Assembly (NCBI GenBank): GCA_016703785.1
Contig: JADJBM010000032.1
Location: 372,001-436,000 of the forward strand
Length of the DNA: 64,000 nt
Direction of reading: 5' to 3'
Origin: Betaproteobacteria bacterium
Lineage (GTDB): Bacteria > Pseudomonadota > Gammaproteobacteria > Burkholderiales > Rhodocyclaceae
Made by a program: the position numbers and the translations under genes. Shown here piece after piece: positions 17,903 to 26,768 of the stretch (positions are counted from its first letter, which is position 1; each line of letters opens with the position of its first letter). The notes beneath the pieces were generated by a model. It was given only the letters and a program-made list of their open reading frames with translations. It was not told the DNA's origin and made no database searches.

Positions 17903-20009
17903 ATGCAGTATTTCTTCATCGAATCGCTGCAGATCGGAAACTGGCTGTCGGCCGTCTGGCCTGCCGTTCGCGCAACGTTGCGGCGGCAGCCGGGCGCGAC
18001 GGGCACGATTTTCTATGTCGACGGCCAGCCCCGAGCGGTCGCGCTTGCGCGCAGGATGGCGGCCGGCCGCGGCCTGCGCATCGAGCGCCTGGCGTTCGAC
18101 GCGGCGGAGATATTCGACGAGGAGGGCGTACTCGTCTGGCAGCGCCTCTACTACCGCGACATGCGGCAGGCCCTGGATTGCGCCGTGCGGCAGCCGGCCT
18201 TCCGCTCGTTCCTGGACGGCGCGGAGGATTCCGAAGCGATGAAGGCCTACGTCAAGAAGCAGGCGCTGCCGGGCGTCACCCTCTTCGCGGGAAGCGGGCT
18301 GTGGCGAGCCATGTATCTGGTGCAGGTCGGCTTGCGGAAGGCGCGCCGGGACGGCATTGCGGACGAGCGGGTCACGCTGTTTCTCAATCGTTGTCCCTGG
18401 ATCGCGGCGATCGGCGAGTACGCCCGCGCCTATGGCGGGCTGACGGTGGTCGCCGTCGGCCGCGGCTTCCGGCCGCGGGACACGCTGCTGCGCCTGGTCG
18501 GGCGCGATGCGCTGCTCCTCAGGGAGAAGGCGCGGCGGCTTTTCGCTCCGCCGGTAAAAGTCAGTCGCCGGGAGACGGCGACGGCCTGCCTCGCCCTGCA
18601 GTACTATGGCCATTTCAACCTCGACCGGCCGCAATCCCATTCCGATTTTTTCTTCTGGCAGCAGTCGGACTTTCCCGGCGACCGGCTGCTCGCCCTGTTC
18701 GGCATTCCGAAGGATCCGCTCGACGCGGAAAAGCAGGCGGCGCTGTCGCGCCACGGCATGCGCGGCCTGGCCCTGCGCCATGACGCCGCCGCATGCCCCG
18801 AGGCGGCCGTGCACGCGGAGACCGCCTTCCTGTCGAATCTCGGCGGTGCGGCGAAGGTTCTCGCCGGGGCCTGCGTCCGCGCGAGGCGGGCTGGCTGGAC
18901 GGCCAGCGGTTGGCGTTCCGCAGCCAGAAGAATTACTGGCAGCGCCTCTTCAAACAGCAGAACGTCAAGAGTGTTCGCCACCTGGTTCAAGTATAACGGC
19001 GATCACTGTGCCATCGGCGAGGCGCTGCGCGAGCTGGGCGGCGCGCTCGCCGTGTATCCAGCGTTCCTACGAGGGCAACCCCACCGTGCAGACGGCGCTG
19101 CTCGCCGACGTATATTTCGGCTTTTCCTGCAACGGCGCGGCGGTGGAGGCCGGGGCCGGCTCCATGATCGACTGCTACGTGACGACCGGCTATCTCGGCG
19201 ACCACCGCTTCCCGCTGGTGCGGGAGGAGGCCGCGAAGCTGCGCCGGCAGCTGAAGGAAAATGGCGCCCGCCGCATTGCCGCCTTTTTCGACGAAGGCTC
19301 GTTTCCCGACGCGCGCTGGGGCGTCGACGCCCGGCGCCTGCAGGCGCATTACGCCTTTCTCCTCGAGAAACTGCTCGGCGAGAGCGATTTCGGTCTGGTA
19401 TTCAAACCAAAGTCACCCGCTACGCTTTGGAAACGACTGGGGCAGGTTGGCGAACTGCTAAGGCGCGCGATTGATACTGGGCGCTGCCACATTTATCAGG
19501 AGGGCGTCCTGCAGGGATCCGCGCCGCCCGCCCAGGCCGCCCTCTCGGCCGATCTCGCCATCCATGGGTCGCTGGCTTCGGGCACAGCGGCGGTCGAGGC
19601 CGCCTTGGCGGGCGTGCCGACCGTGCTTGTCGACGACGACGGATGGAAAATGAGCCCGCTCTATAAGCTCGGCAAGGGGCGTGTGGTGTTCGATGACTGG
19701 GAGGCCTTGTGGAATACTTGGAAGGAAAATCGCACCAATCTTGGTGCAGTCCCGGGCTTTGCCGACTGGTCCCCCATCCTCGACGAGATCGATCCGTTCC
19801 GCGACGGCCGGGCGGCGGAGCGCATGGGCACCTTCCTGAAATGGATGATCGAGGGCTTCTCGGCCGGACAATCCCGGGAGGTCGTGCTCGCGCAGGCCGC
19901 CGACCGCTACCGGCGGGCATGGGGAGAGGACAAAATCGCAACCGTTCGGCCCACGGCGCGCGACGCCGCGCGGGCCGTGCAGGGCATTCACGATGAAGCA
20001 CGTATCTGA
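17903..20009 (+). CDS. Large putative GT-B glycosyltransferase (function unknown), three frame breaks
   Basis: About 700 residues assembled from three frames; joins near 18880, 18970 and 19065. I do not recognise the family as a whole. The N-terminal half starts M-Q-Y-F-F-I-E-S-L and contains a region rich in aromatic residues (S-H-S-D-F-F-F-W-Q-Q). The C-terminal third looks like the donor half of GT-B transferases: V-F-K-P-K-S-P, then I-H-G-S-L-A-S-G-T-A-A-V-E-A-A-L-A-G-V-P, with glycine-rich loop and acidic residue as in polysialyl/CDP-glycerol-type and 2-epimerase-type folds. The position right after neuC, and before the nucleotidyltransferase that it overlaps, makes a nonulosonate or surface-sugar transferase a reasonable guess. 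Confidence 0.6.
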
Positions 20010-21059
20010 TCTTTTCATATCGACTTCCACCAAGCTGCGCGACGTGCTCGTGCGCAGCAACGAGACGCGCCGCGGCATCGTGCTGGTGGTGGACGAGGCG
20101 CGGCGCCTGCTGGGGGTCGTCACCGACGGCGACATCCGGCGCGCCTTCCTCGCCGGCACCGACCTCGACACGACGGCGGACGAGCTGCTCGAAGCGAAGG
20201 GCGCGCGGCCGCGGCCGATCACGGCTCCCGTCGGCGCCAGCCACGAGCAGCTGATGGCGCTGCTACAGGAGACCGGCGTGAGCCACGTCCCCCTCGTCAA
20301 CGCCGAAGACCAGGTCGAGAAGCTGGTCTGTCTGGAGGATCTGCTGCAGGAGGACGAACTGGCCCTCCACGCCGTGGTCATGGCAGGCGGCCGCGGCACA
20401 CGCCTGCACCCGCTGACGGAAGACATGCCCAAGCCGATGCTGCCGGTCGGCGACCGTCCCCTCATGGAGCGGATCATCCGCCAGCTTTCCGAAACCGGCA
20501 TCCGCCAGTCAGCGTGACGACGCATTTCCGCGCCGAGAAGATATCCGGACATTTTGGCAATGGACAGGGGTTCGGCGTGAACATGAATTACATCGCCGAA
20601 GATCGCCAACTCGGCACCGCCGGCGGTCTGGCGCTGATGCCCGAGCCGGAATCCACCCTGCTGGTTGTAAATGGCGACATCCTCACTGAAATGGATTTCC
20701 GCGTCATGCAGGCCTTCCACCGCGAGCATCACGCGGCACTGACGATCGCCGTCAGGCGGTATGAGGTACAGGTTCCTTACGGCGTGGTCGAATCGGAAGG
20801 CGTACATGTCAGCCGTCTGGTCGAAAAGCCGATTCACAAGTTCTTTGTCAACGCCGGCATTTATCTTCTTGAGCCGGCGGTGCACCGGCTCATCCCCAAG
20901 GGCACGCATTTCGACATGACTGATTTGATCCGCGAGGCGATGGAGCGGGGCATGACGGTCGTCAGTTTCCCCATCTGGGAATACTGGCGCGACATCGGTC
21001 AGCATCAGGACTACATTCAGGCGCAAGCCGACGTCAAGAACGGGACAATCTCAAAATGA
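19993..21059 (+). CDS. CBS-domain sugar-phosphate nucleotidyltransferase (PtmE-like), one frame break
   Basis: About 355 residues. Residues 1-115 form a CBS-domain pair (V-V-D-E-A-R-R-L-L-G-V-V-T-D-G-D-I-R-R, later V-S-H-V-P-L-V-N). Residues from about 125 on are a nucleotidyltransferase with V-V-M-A-G-G-R-G-T-R-L and D-M-P-K-P-M-L-P-V-G. The frame breaks at about 20507: adding one G restores R-Q-V-S-V-T-T-H-F, and the rest continues with G-T-A-G-G-L-A-L, N-G-D-I-L and Y-W-R-D-I-G. In Campylobacter the related PtmE makes GDP-GlcNAc for legionaminic acid. The CBS pair may sense a nucleotide. It overlaps the preceding gene by 17 bases and the legB-like gene by four. Confidence 0.82.
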
Positions 21060-22042
21060 ACTGGACAGGCAAACGCGTTCTTGTCACCGGCGCCGGCGGC
21101 TTCATCGGCAGTCATCTCGCCGAGCGGCTGACTGAACTGGGCGCACGCACGCGCGCGATGGTGCGCTATACCTCGAACGGCAACTGGGGTTGGCTCGATG
21201 GTTCGCCGCGCAAGGGCGACATGGAAGTGATGCTCGGCGATATCCGCGATCGAGATTCCGTGCGCGAGGCGATGCGCGACATCGATCAGGTCTTCCATTT
21301 GGCAGCACTTATCGCCATCCCCTACTCCTACCACGCGCCCGATTCCTACGTGCAGACCAACGTGGTGGGCACGCTCAACGTGCTGCAGGCGGCGCGCGAC
21401 GTCGGGGCAGAGCGGGTCGTGCATACTTCGACCAGCGAGGTCTACGGCACCGCCCGCTACGTGCCCATCGACGAGCAGCATCCGCTGCAGGGCCAGTCGC
21501 CCTATTCGGCCAGCAAGATCGGCGCCGACAAGATGGCTGAGGCATTTCATCTCTCGTTCGGACTTCCGGTGGTGACGGTGCGGCCCTTCAATACTTACGG
21601 TCCTAGACAGTCGGCGCGCGCCGTCATCCCGACCATCATCACGCAATGTCTGGCGGGACAGCGCACGATCCGCCTCGGCAACCTCGATCCGACGCGCGAC
21701 TTGAGTCACGTCTTGGATACCGTCGAAGGATTTCTCGCAGCGGCGGCCAGCGCCCAAGCGGTCGGTACGGTGCTCAATCTCGGCAACGGGAAGGAAATCA
21801 GCATCGGCGACCTGGCGCATCGCATCGCAGGGTTGACTGGCACCGAAGTCGTCATTGAGTGTGATGAACAGCGCGTGCGGCCTGCCGGCAGCGAAGTGGA
21901 GCGGCTGCTCGCCGACAACCGACAAATGCTTGAGCTGACTGGATGGGAGCCGCGCATTTCCCTGGACGATGGGCTGCGCATCACCATCGACTGGATCCGG
22001 GAAAACATGGGTAGGTTCCGTGTCGGAACCTACACGGTCTAG
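21056..22042 (+). CDS. legB: Nucleotide-GlcNAc 4,6-dehydratase of legionaminic acid type (LegB)
   Basis: A 328-residue extended SDR. Seen: T-G-A-G-G-F-I-G-S-H-L, the H-L-A-A-L-I-A-I-P-Y-S-Y stretch characteristic of LegB-type dehydratases, T-S-T-S-E-V-Y-G-T, the catalytic Y-S-A-S-K-I-G-A-D-K and the R-P-F-N-T-Y-G-P-R-Q-S substrate loop. In Campylobacter LegB acts on GDP-GlcNAc and in Legionella the matching step uses UDP-GlcNAc. The neighbouring PtmE-like gene favours the GDP route here. No LegC aminotransferase follows it, which is the next enzyme in both routes. It is translationally coupled to the nucleotidyltransferase (ATGA at 21056). Confidence 0.87.
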   Translation: MNWTGKRVLVTGAGGFIGSHLAERLTELGARTRAMVRYTSNGNWGWLDGSPRKGDMEVMLGDIRDRDSVREAMRDIDQVFHLAALIAIPYSYHAPDSYVQTNVVGTLNVLQAARDVGAERVVHTSTSEVYGTARYVPIDEQHPLQGQSPYSASKIGADKMAEAFHLSFGLPVVTVRPFNTYGPRQSARAVIPTIITQCLAGQRTIRLGNLDPTRDLSHVLDTVEGFLAAAASAQAVGTVLNLGNGKEISIGDLAHRIAGLTGTEVVIECDEQRVRPAGSEVERLLADNRQMLELTGWEPRISLDDGLRITIDWIRENMGRFRVGTYTV

Positions 22043-22058
22043 CGCGCGGCGACACGGA

Positions 22059-23110
22059 ATGGACTGCTCAATCGTCGTCATCAGCCGCAACCGGCCGCGC
22101 CATCTGGAGCGTCTGTTCGGCTATTTCGCTGAAGAGGGTCTCGATGCGCCGATTTTTCTCGGCGATGCCAGCGACCCGGACGCCACGGAAGCAGTCGCTG
22201 CGGTGTGTTCGCGCTTCGACGGGCGGCTCGACATTCGCCGCACGAACTACGCTGCCGGCGCGCCTCCGGTGAATCGCCTGCGGCGGGAATTCGACAAGGT
22301 GGAGACCGGTGCGGTGATCTGGGTGGGCGACGACGATTTTGTCAGTCCGCGCATTCTGCGCGAAGCATCCGATCACCTCGCGCGTTTGCCCGCGTGCGCG
22401 ACCGTGACAGGCCGTGCCGTGACCTTCTCGGTGGCCGGCGACGGCGCCGGCGGCAAGATCAACGGCCTGGGAGACTACCCGCAAAAAAAATATCCGCAGA
22501 CGCTGGCATCGGATCGGCTGATTGCCCAGGTGAAGGACGGCGTGGCGCTGACCTACAGCCTGCGGCGCACGCAGGTAGCACGGCGCTTGCTCGGGGAGAT
22601 TGACGACCTTGCCCTTTCCGACGACGCGTTGGGCTATTACCTGTTCGAACTTCTTGACGGCATGCTGACAGTCATTGCCGGCCAGGTGTGTCTTTGCGAA
22701 GAGGTGATGATGGCGCGCCAGGTCCATGCCGTCTCCACTTCGGCAGAGGGACGAAAGGAGCGTGACGGGCTTGCCCTGTTGGCCAGCCCGGCATGGCCGG
22801 AGTCCTTTGCCAGTGCGCAAGGACTGGTGGCCGGACGATTGACCGAGATGCAGCAGGGCATTGATGCCGGCAAGGCGCGGGAAATCGCCAGCACGGCACT
22901 TTGGATTCGCGTGCGCGCCATGATCGACAAGGAACTCGCCCGGCGGTTGGGAACCGCAAAAAGCGCCAGTGTCGGCAAGCGGGCGGCGGCAGCGCTGTTG
23001 CGGCTGCGCAGCGGCCCCCTTGGCGCGGCGGCGGCGGCCCGGCGCATGCCATGCTGGGGGGCGTCGGGGCCAAATCTCGGCGGGTTGGGATGCACCGACA
23101 GGAGTCGTGA
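22059..23110 (+). CDS. Family 2-like glycosyltransferase, probable frame break near its end
   Basis: About 350 residues with a GT-A N-terminal domain: I-V-V-I-S-R-N-R-P at the start, L-G-D-A-S-D-P-D, then the metal-binding V-G-D-D-D-F-V-S near residue 90, and Y-S-L-R-R-T-Q-V-A-R-R in the acceptor half. No stop occurs before the rfbF start at 23112 in the reading frame used, so as given the two are fused. One frame over there is a stop at 23108-23110, two bases before the rfbF ATG, preceded by a plausible tail. The G run at 23056-23061 and the GCG repeat just before are likely indel sites. I therefore end the gene at 23110. The acceptor is unknown. Confidence 0.7.
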
Positions 23111-23111
23111 T

Positions 23112-23883
23112 ATGAAAGCAGTCATTCTCGCCGGCGGCCTCGGCACCCGCATCTCCGAGGAAACCCACCTCAAGCCCAAGCCCATGATCGAGATCGGCGG
23201 CAAGCCGATCCTCTGGCACATCATGAAGCTCTACTCCGCCCACGGCGTGCACGACTTCGTCATCTGCTGCGGCTACAGGGGCTACCTGATCAAGGAATAT
23301 TTCGCCAACTATTTCCTGCACATGTCTGACGTTACCTTCGACATGGAGCACAACCGCATGGAGGTGCACCAGCGCAAGGCCGAGCCGTGGCGCGTGACGC
23401 TGGTCGACACCGGCGAGGATACGATGACCGGCGGGCGCCTGAAGCGCGTGGCCGACTACGTGCGCGGCGAGGAGGCCTTCTGCTTCACCTACGGCGACGG
23501 CGTGGCCGACATCGATATCACGCGCGAGATCGCCTACCACCGCGGCCACGGCAAGTTGGCCACGGTCGCCGCCGTGCAGCCGCCCGGCCGCTACGGCGCG
23601 CTGCAGATGGACGGCCCGCGCGTGATCGGGTTCACTGAAAAGCCGCGCGGCGACGGCGGCCTCATCAACGGCGGCTTCTCATCCTCTCGCCTGAAGTGCC
23701 TCGACCTCATCGAGGGCGACCCACCAGTTGGGAGAGTGAGCCGCTAACGCGCCTGGCCGAGAGGGCCAGCTGATGGCCTTCGAACACCAGGGTTTCTGGC
23801 AACCGATGGACACGCTGCGCGACAAGAACCTGCTCGAGTCGCTGTGGGATTCCGGCAAGGCGCCGTGGAAGGTCTGGGCATGA
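23112..23883 (+). CDS. rfbF: Glucose-1-phosphate cytidylyltransferase (frame broken near 23690-23760)
   Basis: About 257 residues, the normal RfbF length. It makes CDP-glucose from CTP and glucose-1-phosphate. Seen: L-A-G-G-L-G-T-R-I-S-E-E-T, K-P-K-P-M-I-E-I-G-G-K-P-I-L-W-H, F-T-Y-G-D-G-V-A-D and V-Q-P-P-G-R-Y-G-A-L. After I-N-G-G-F the frame is lost through at least two small indels (about 23687 and 23702) and then regained, since the end clearly reads F-E-H-Q-G-F-W-Q-P-M-D-T-L-R-D and stops at 23883. The stop overlaps the rfbG ATG by four bases. It is the first committed step for the CDP-deoxysugar made by the next genes. Confidence 0.87.
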
Positions 23884-24944
23884 ACGCGGCGTTCTGGCGC
23901 GGCCGTCGCGTCTTCCTCACCGGCCACACCGGTTTCAAGGGCGGCTGGCTGTCACTCTGGCTGGCCGAGTTGGGCGCCGAGGTGCACGGCTACGCGCTGC
24001 CGCCGCCGACCGATCCGAATTTCTTCACGGCGACGGGATTGGACAAGCGTCTGGTCTCCAGCGTCATCGCCGACATCCGCGACGCGTCATCGCTCGAGCG
24101 GGCCATGCAGGCGGCGCGGCCCGAGGTCGTGCTGCACCTCGCCGCGCAGCCGCTGGTGCGCCAGTCCTACGCCGAGCCGGTCGAGACCTTCGCCGTCAAC
24201 GTCATGGGAACGGTTAACCTGCTGGAAGCCGTGCGCAAGACGCCCGGCGTGAAGGCGGTGCTAAATATCACCACCGACAAGTGCTACGAGAACCGCGAGT
24301 GGGTCTGGCCCTACCGCGAGAACGAGGCGCTCGGCGGCCACGATCCCTACTCGGGCAGCAAGGCCTGCTCGGAGCTGGCCACTGCCGCCTGGCGCCGCTC
24401 CTTCCTCGATGCCGCCGGCGTGCAGGTCGCCAGCGCCCGCGCCGGCAACGTCATCGGCGGCGGCGACTGGGCGGCCGATCGCCTGGTGCCCGACTTCCTG
24501 CGCGCGCTCGATGCGGGCCGGCCGCTGGTGGTGCGATCTCCGCTGGCGACGCGGCCTTGGCAGCACGTGCTCGAGCCGCTGTCCGGCTACCTTACCTTGG
24601 CGGAGAAACTATGCTCGGAGGGCGCGGCCTTCGCCGAGGCCTGGAACTTCGGTCCCGACGAAGCCGATGCCCGGCCGGTGCAGTGGATCGTCGAGACCCT
24701 CTGCGCCCGCGTGCCGGGCGCCGCCTGGCAGCACGATGCCGCGCCGCAGCCGCACGAGGCGCACACGCTCCGGCTGGACAGCGCCAAGGCGCACGCCCGC
24801 CTCGGCTGGCGCCCGCGCTGGATCCTGTCGCGCGCGCTGGAAGCGACGCTCGAATGGCACCAGGCATGGAAGGCGGGCGCGGACATGGCCGAGTTCAGCC
24901 TGGGGCAGATCCGCGAATACGCTGCGACGGAGGCTGCGGCGTGA
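23880..24944 (+). CDS. rfbG: CDP-glucose 4,6-dehydratase
   Basis: A 354-residue extended SDR with a clean frame, converting CDP-glucose to CDP-4-keto-6-deoxyglucose. Seen: T-G-H-T-G-F-K-G-G-W, the subfamily's characteristic cofactor motif, H-L-A-A-Q-P-L-V-R-Q-S-Y, I-T-T-D-K-C-Y-E-N, the Y-S-G-S-K-A-C-S-E catalytic pair, and R-A-G-N-V-I-G-G-G-D-W. It lies directly after rfbF with an ATGA overlap and before a 3,5-epimerase with a GTGA overlap. There is no RfbH-type 3-dehydratase, so the product is a C-methylated or epimerised 6-deoxyhexose rather than a 3,6-dideoxyhexose. Confidence 0.92.
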   Translation: MNAAFWRGRRVFLTGHTGFKGGWLSLWLAELGAEVHGYALPPPTDPNFFTATGLDKRLVSSVIADIRDASSLERAMQAARPEVVLHLAAQPLVRQSYAEPVETFAVNVMGTVNLLEAVRKTPGVKAVLNITTDKCYENREWVWPYRENEALGGHDPYSGSKACSELATAAWRRSFLDAAGVQVASARAGNVIGGGDWAADRLVPDFLRALDAGRPLVVRSPLATRPWQHVLEPLSGYLTLAEKLCSEGAAFAEAWNFGPDEADARPVQWIVETLCARVPGAAWQHDAAPQPHEAHTLRLDSAKAHARLGWRPRWILSRALEATLEWHQAWKAGADMAEFSLGQIREYAATEAAA

Positions 24945-25504
24945 GCGGACGTTTCGAGATCCTCACGACCCCGATCGATGGCCTGCGCATCCTGCAGCGC
25001 AAGCCGATCGGCGACAGCCGCGGCTACCTCGAGCGGCTGTTCTGCATGGATGAATTGCAGGGCCTGGTTCCCGGCAAACGCATCGAGCAGGTCAACCATA
25101 CGCTGACGGCCGGCCGCGGCACGGTGCGCGGCCTGCACTTCCAGCATCCGCCCCATGCCGAGACGAAGTTCGTGCACTGCCTGCGCGGCGAGGTATTCGA
25201 CGTCGCCGTCGACCTGCGCCGCGGCTCGCCGACTTTCCTGCACTGGCACGCCGAGGTGCTGGACGCAGACAACCACAGGACCTTCGTAATTCCCGAAGGC
25301 TTCGCCCACGGATTCCAGGCGCTTGCCGACGAGTGCGAGATGCTCTACTTCCACACTGCCACCTACAGACAGGAAGCCGAAGGCGGGCTCAATGCGCAGG
25401 ACCCGCGGCTCGCCATCCGCTGGCCGTTGCCGGTCGCCGGCCTGTCGCCGCGCGACGCCGCGCACCCTTTCATCGACGCGAATTTCGCAGGGGTGGTCGC
25501 ATGA
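24941..25504 (+). CDS. dTDP-4-dehydrorhamnose 3,5-epimerase family protein (acts on a CDP sugar by context)
   Basis: A 187-residue cupin-fold epimerase of the RmlC/RfbC family. Seen: the N-terminal R-G-Y-L-E-R-L-F region, R-G-L-H-F-Q-H-P with the catalytic histidine, E-V-F-D-V-A-V-D-L-R, and the H-G-F-Q-A-L turn. The GTG start at 24941 overlaps the rfbG stop and gives the right N-terminus. It has no dTDP-sugar partners in the window and follows the CDP-glucose dehydratase, so it most likely epimerises C3 and/or C5 of CDP-4-keto-6-deoxyglucose. Such epimerases pair with C-methyltransferases in the synthesis of branched deoxysugars, and one comes next. Confidence 0.87.
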   Translation: MSGRFEILTTPIDGLRILQRKPIGDSRGYLERLFCMDELQGLVPGKRIEQVNHTLTAGRGTVRGLHFQHPPHAETKFVHCLRGEVFDVAVDLRRGSPTFLHWHAEVLDADNHRTFVIPEGFAHGFQALADECEMLYFHTATYRQEAEGGLNAQDPRLAIRWPLPVAGLSPRDAAHPFIDANFAGVVA

Positions 25505-26730
25505 AGTGCCGCCACTGCGCCGTCCCGCTGGGGCTGACTTTCGTGGACCTCGGTTCGGCACCGCCGTCAAACGCCTATCTCACCGAGCAGACCCTGCACG
25601 CCCCGGAGAAATGGTTTCCCCTGCGCGTGCTGGTGTGCGATCAGTGCTGGCTGGTGCAGACCGAGGACTTCTCCCGAGCGGACGATCTGTTCGATGCCGA
25701 GTACGCCTACTTCAGCGGTTTCTCCACTTCGTGGCTCGCCCACAGCGAGCGCTACGTCGCTGACATGGCCGCGCGCTTCGCGCTCGGCGGGGCCAGCCAC
25801 GTTGTCGAGGTCGCCGCCAACGACGGCTACCTGCTGCAGTATGTCAAGGCGCGCGGCATCCCCTGCACCGGCATCGAGCCCACTGCGGGCACCGCCGCCG
25901 CAGCGCGCGCCAAGGGCATTCCGATCGTCGAGGACTTCTTCGGCGCGCGCTTGGCACGGGCTCTGGCGGCCGAGGGCAGGCAGGCCGACCTCATGACAGC
26001 CAACAACGTGCTCGCCCACGTGCCTGACATCAACGACTTCGCCGCCGGCTTCGCCGTCCTGCTCAAGCCGCAGGGCGTGGCGACCTTCGAGTTCCCGCAC
26101 CTGATGCGCCTGATCGAGGAAAACCAGTTCGACACCATCTACCACGAGCATTTCTCCTACCTGTCGCTCGGCACCGTCAGCCGCATCTTTGCCGGCGCCG
26201 GCCTTGCCGTTTTCGACGTCGAGGAGCTGCCGACCCACGGCGGCAGCCTGCGCGTGTATGCGCAGCGCGCCGATGGCGGCCGGCAATTGCGCAGCGGACG
26301 GGTCGACGCGATGTTGCAGCGGGAACGGGAGTCGGGTCTGTTCGAGGCTGCCACCTACGCGGGCTTTCAGGCGCGGGCGGACCGGGTGAAGAATGATTTC
26401 CTTGCCTTCCTGCTGCAGGCAAAGCGGGAGGGCAAGACCTTAGCCGCCTACGGCGCGGCGGCGAAGGGCAACACCCTGCTCAACTATGCCGGCGTGCGGC
26501 CCGATCTTATCCCCTTCGTCGTCGACCGCAATCCGGCCAAGCAGGGCAAATACCTGCCGGGCAGCCGCATTCCCATCGTCGGCGAGGAGCGGCTGAAGGA
26601 GGCGCGGCCGGACTGCATCGTGATCCTGCCGTGGAACCTAAGAGAGGAAATCATTGAGCAACTAGGTTACATCCGCGAATGGGGCGGCTGGTTTGCTGTA
26701 ATGATCCCCCGAATTGAAGTGCTGGCGTGA
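25501..26730 (+). CDS. SAM-dependent sugar C-methyltransferase (TylC3/NovU type)
   Basis: A 409-residue protein with three parts: an N-terminal zinc-binding module (C-R-H-C and V-C-D-Q-C within about 70 residues), a class I methyltransferase core (V-E-V-A-A-N-D-G-Y-L-L), and a C-terminal domain with Y-G-A-A-A-K-G-N-T-L-L-N and V-V-D-R-N-P-A-K-Q-G. This layout is that of enzymes that methylate carbon 3 or 5 of a 4-keto-6-deoxy nucleotide sugar. Y-H-E-H-F-S-Y-L contains the conserved Tyr/His/Glu/His cluster of the active site. With rfbF, rfbG and the epimerase it forms a four-gene branched-sugar set. It overlaps the epimerase by four bases. Confidence 0.87.
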   Translation: MKCRHCAVPLGLTFVDLGSAPPSNAYLTEQTLHAPEKWFPLRVLVCDQCWLVQTEDFSRADDLFDAEYAYFSGFSTSWLAHSERYVADMAARFALGGASHVVEVAANDGYLLQYVKARGIPCTGIEPTAGTAAAARAKGIPIVEDFFGARLARALAAEGRQADLMTANNVLAHVPDINDFAAGFAVLLKPQGVATFEFPHLMRLIEENQFDTIYHEHFSYLSLGTVSRIFAGAGLAVFDVEELPTHGGSLRVYAQRADGGRQLRSGRVDAMLQRERESGLFEAATYAGFQARADRVKNDFLAFLLQAKREGKTLAAYGAAAKGNTLLNYAGVRPDLIPFVVDRNPAKQGKYLPGSRIPIVGEERLKEARPDCIVILPWNLREEIIEQLGYIREWGGWFAVMIPRIEVLA

Positions 26731-26768
26731 ATGCGAAATCTTTTCGCTGAATACGTGAGGAAATTCAA

